Assembly (NCBI GenBank): GCA_025453375.1
Contig: JALOQT010000025.1
Coordinates: forward strand, 1 to 8,813
Source of the DNA: Phycisphaerales bacterium
Lineage (GTDB): Bacteria; Planctomycetota; Phycisphaerae; Phycisphaerales; UBA1924
DNA: 8,813 nucleotides
Direction of reading: 5' to 3'
Position 1 is the stretch's first letter; the number at the start of each line of letters is the position of its first letter. A program made the position numbers and the translations under genes. Under the pieces are notes generated by a model. The model was given only the letters and a program-made list of their open reading frames with translations. It ran no database searches and was not told the DNA's origin. Of this stretch, positions 6,959 to 8,813 are shown one piece after another.

Positions 6959-8122
6959 ATGCCATTTTCGGGCAAGAGCACGTATGCGGCGGGGGCGGAT
7001 TTGCCGGAGGTGATGGAGGATGTGGCGGATCTGGTGAGCATCATCTCGCCGGTGGAGTCGCCGCTGCTGGACTATCTGGGTGATCCGGGGCGCAGCGCGA
7101 CGAGCACGATTCACGAGTGGGTCGAGGATGAACTGCTGGGCAACCCGGACATCATCAACCAGTCGACCTTCACGCCCAACGGCACCGATGCGACGGCGCT
7201 GACGGTGGCGACGGGCGCGCGTTTCCGCGTGGGTGATCTGGTGCGGCCGACGGTCAGCCGCGAGGTGATGCTCGTCACGGCGGTGTCGGGCAACACGCTG
7301 ACGGTGATTCGCCGCTATGGCGGCAGCCCGGCGACGGCGCTGGGTGATCAGGTGCGGCTGGTAATCATCGGCAATGCAAGCCTGGAGGGTGATGATGCGC
7401 CGGACGCGCGATTCACCAACCGGACGCGCAAGCGCAACTTCACGCAGATCTTCTCGGCGTCGGTGAATGTCTCTGGCACGATGGCGGCGACGCGCCGGGC
7501 CGGCGTGCAGGATGAACTGGAGTATCAGAAGGCATCGCGCCTGCGCGAGATGATGCGTGATCTGGAGTTCAGCGTGCTGCTGGGGGTGGCGGCGTCGAGC
7601 AATCCGCAGGGCAGCGCGACGGTTCGCCGGACGACGAACGGGATCCTGCCGCAGATCTCGACGCATCAGTATGTGCCCGGTTCGGGTGCGATGCCTCCGG
7701 GTGATGATGACGGCACAGCGTTGAATGAGGCGGTGCTCAATGCGGCGCTTCGGCGCGTGTGGGAGGGCAGTGCGGGGCGGGTGGACACGATCGTGGTGGG
7801 CGGGGCGCTGAAGCGGCGGATCAACGGGTTCAACCAGAGCAGTCGGCGCACGGGGCCGAGTGATGAGCGGTTCAAGAGCCTGGTGAATGTGTATGAGAGT
7901 GACTTTGGCGTGTGCAACGTGGTGATGAGCCGTGCGATTCCTGATGGGCAGGTGCTGCTGCTGGACAGCACGCGCGTGGCGGTCTTGCCGCTGGCGGGGC
8001 GGAGTTTCGGGTTCAAGCCGCTGGGCGTGCGGGGCGACCGGTACGAGGGGTTGCTGGTGGGTGAATACACGCTGGAACTGCGCAACGAGGCGGCGCACGC
8101 GGTGATTCGCGGCTTGTCGTGA
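6959..8122 (+). CDS. phage major capsid protein, DUF5309 / SU10 major head protein type
   Basis: Shell-forming protein of a tailed-phage-like head, presumably with the HK97 fold. 387 residues. The N-terminus DLPEVMEDVADLVSIISPVESPLLDYLG (14-41) followed by STIHEWVEDEL (49-59) is the DUF5309 hallmark: helix, 'isP.dtPl', then 'HEW.tD.L'. An inserted beta domain (about 80-138) contains FRVGDLVRP, REVMLVTAVSGNTLTVIRRYGG and VRLVIIGNASLEGDD. FTQIFSASVNVSGTMAA (161-177) and DELEYQKASRLREMMRDLEFSVLLG (185-209) are the spine helix region. The C-terminal part has VDTIVVGGALKRRINGF (275-291), NVYESDFGVCNVVMSR (310-325) and the closing GEYTLELRNEAAHAVIRGL (368-386), all matching the family. The ORF looks intact, without a frameshift. 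Most Ala, Leu and Val codons end in G, unlike dxr, where C is preferred. It follows the scaffold-like gene by 70 bp. Confidence 0.88.
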   Translation: MPFSGKSTYAAGADLPEVMEDVADLVSIISPVESPLLDYLGDPGRSATSTIHEWVEDELLGNPDIINQSTFTPNGTDATALTVATGARFRVGDLVRPTVSREVMLVTAVSGNTLTVIRRYGGSPATALGDQVRLVIIGNASLEGDDAPDARFTNRTRKRNFTQIFSASVNVSGTMAATRRAGVQDELEYQKASRLREMMRDLEFSVLLGVAASSNPQGSATVRRTTNGILPQISTHQYVPGSGAMPPGDDDGTALNEAVLNAALRRVWEGSAGRVDTIVVGGALKRRINGFNQSSRRTGPSDERFKSLVNVYESDFGVCNVVMSRAIPDGQVLLLDSTRVAVLPLAGRSFGFKPLGVRGDRYEGLLVGEYTLELRNEAAHAVIRGLS

Positions 8123-8133
8123 TACGTGAGGCC

Positions 8134-8151
8134 GGGGTGGGGTGTGGGGGG
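8134..8151 (+). other. G-run cluster between the capsid gene and the next gene
   Basis: Runs of four, four and six G separated by T and TGT lie 12 bp after the capsid stop. They are on the sense strand, so would be in the RNA. Only three separate runs are present, one short of the canonical intramolecular quadruplex. The remaining gap to 8207 holds the ribosome site of the next gene and no terminator-like hairpin with a T-run. Confidence 0.3.
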
Positions 8152-8207
8152 CGTGCTGGTGCGTGAGAGCGTGCCGGCATGTTTGTTGTGAGGAAAGGAG
8201 GGTGTCG

Positions 8208-8813
8208 ATGTTCAGTGCAGATCGTGACTTGGTGTTGCTTGAGCCGTCGTTGCTGCAGCGGTTTGGGTGGGTGGGTCAGCGGCGGTATGGCGGGTCGGCG
8301 ACGTTGGCGGGGACGACGCTGACGTTGCCGAGCGGCGGGCAGACGTTTGCCGGGCTGGGGCTTGGGGTGGGCTCGACGCTGCTGATTGATGGTGTGGTGG
8401 TGGTGGAGGTGGTGGCGATTTCGTCGCCGGGGGTGGCGACGGTGTCGTTGATGCGGGCGATGGGGAGCGATGCGGCGATTGCGCCGGGGCTGAGCGGGGC
8501 GGTGGCGGTGACGGCGTGGAGTTTCTCGCCGCAGCGAAGGCTGGCGCATGAGCAGGTGATGGGGCTGCTGGGCTTGCTGCCGTTGGGGGAGACGCAGGGG
8601 GCGGGCGGTGGTGTGGCTGGGGCGGTGCGGATGTTGGAGGCGGGGATGATCGTCAACCCGCGGGCGGTGGGGCGGGTCGAGGCGCTGCTGGCGCTGCGGC
8701 TGATCTTCGGCGCGCAGGGGCCGGGGCGCGGGCATGATGCGCAGTTGGACCGGTCGCTGGGGCTGATCAATGCGCGGCTGGAGGAATCTCTGCGGGCCCT
8801 GCGCGTCTGGCTG
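8208..8813 (+). CDS. unrecognised protein after the capsid gene, possible head-completion or connector protein (3' end outside window)
   Basis: I do not recognise this family. The ATG at 8208 follows AGGAGGG (8196-8202) by five bases; 202 codons run open to the window edge. Residues 1-105 are predicted beta-rich: TLAGTTLTLPSGGQTFAGLGLGVGSTLLIDGVVVVEVVAI and VATVSL, closing in AVAVTAWSF (98-106). Residues 107-202 look helical: RRLAHEQVMGLLGLL, VNPRAVGRVEALLALRLIFGA (149-169), then DAQLDRSLGLINARLEESLRALRVWL. A beta domain followed by helices, one gene after the major capsid protein, is where head-tail connectors and decoration proteins usually sit, so a structural role is likely by context only. 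VVVVEVVA (63-70) comes from a run of GTG codons. Nearly every codon ends in G or C, mostly G, and this creates the long antisense shadow. No signal peptide or membrane segment is clear. Confidence 0.75.
   Translation, partial: MFSADRDLVLLEPSLLQRFGWVGQRRYGGSATLAGTTLTLPSGGQTFAGLGLGVGSTLLIDGVVVVEVVAISSPGVATVSLMRAMGSDAAIAPGLSGAVAVTAWSFSPQRRLAHEQVMGLLGLLPLGETQGAGGGVAGAVRMLEAGMIVNPRAVGRVEALLALRLIFGAQGPGRGHDAQLDRSLGLINARLEESLRALRVWL

Noticed and set aside
6692..8098. 468-residue leftward open frame over the capsid gene
   Set aside because: It mirrors the DUF5309 capsid gene; the His/Arg-rich product arises from G-ending codons on the other strand.
8391..8416. GTG/GGT triplet run resembling a microsatellite
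   Set aside because: It lies in frame in the last gene and encodes a Val-rich beta strand; too short and imperfect to call a repeat locus.
8013..8735. 240-residue leftward open frame at the right end
   Set aside because: It covers two rightward genes with good ribosome sites and gives an Arg/Pro/His/Gln-rich product with no domain.

Overview
The window is GC-rich bacterial DNA. Seven protein-coding genes can be read in it, and two of them run off the window ends. A planctomycete, perhaps of class Phycisphaerae, is the best guess. It rests on the high GC, the forkhead-associated (FHA)-GspE/PilB fusion, the SPINDLY-type glycosyltransferase and the general feel of the proteins. There is no rRNA or other marker gene, so this placement is weak.

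Left part (1-4541), cellular genes. A type II secretion/type IV pilus assembly ATPase with an N-terminal FHA domain is read leftward from 1277 and is cut by the window start. Across a 134-bp C-rich gap, a rightward pair begins: dxr (second step of the MEP isoprenoid pathway) and a TPR/O-GlcNAc-transferase-like (SPINDLY, GT41) protein. The second gene starts inside the last codons of dxr, so the two are probably cotranscribed and translationally coupled. The gap holds a perfect 14-bp palindrome and a dense run of C-tracts.

Junction (4542-4786). After the glycosyltransferase there is a plausible Rho-independent terminator, then a second hairpin without a T-tract. No tRNA, integrase or clear attachment repeat was found.

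Right part (4787-8813), a phage-like head module, all rightward, each gene with a strong Shine-Dalgarno site. It contains an SPP1 gp6-like portal protein, a coiled-coil scaffold-like protein, a DUF5309/SU10-type major capsid protein and an unrecognised protein cut by the window end. The order portal, scaffold, capsid, next head gene is that of a tailed-phage head operon. No terminase, maturation protease or integrase is visible, and the portal lies only 245 bp from a cellular gene. The module could be the edge of a degraded prophage, a gene-transfer-agent-like or otherwise domesticated particle, or a phage whose terminase lies elsewhere. The window alone cannot decide between these.

Base composition changes along the window. 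The + strand is C-rich at the left whichever way the genes point, mixed in the middle, and strongly G-rich at the right, where nearly every codon of the last gene ends in G. This asymmetry produces many long antisense shadow ORFs, which are not annotated.
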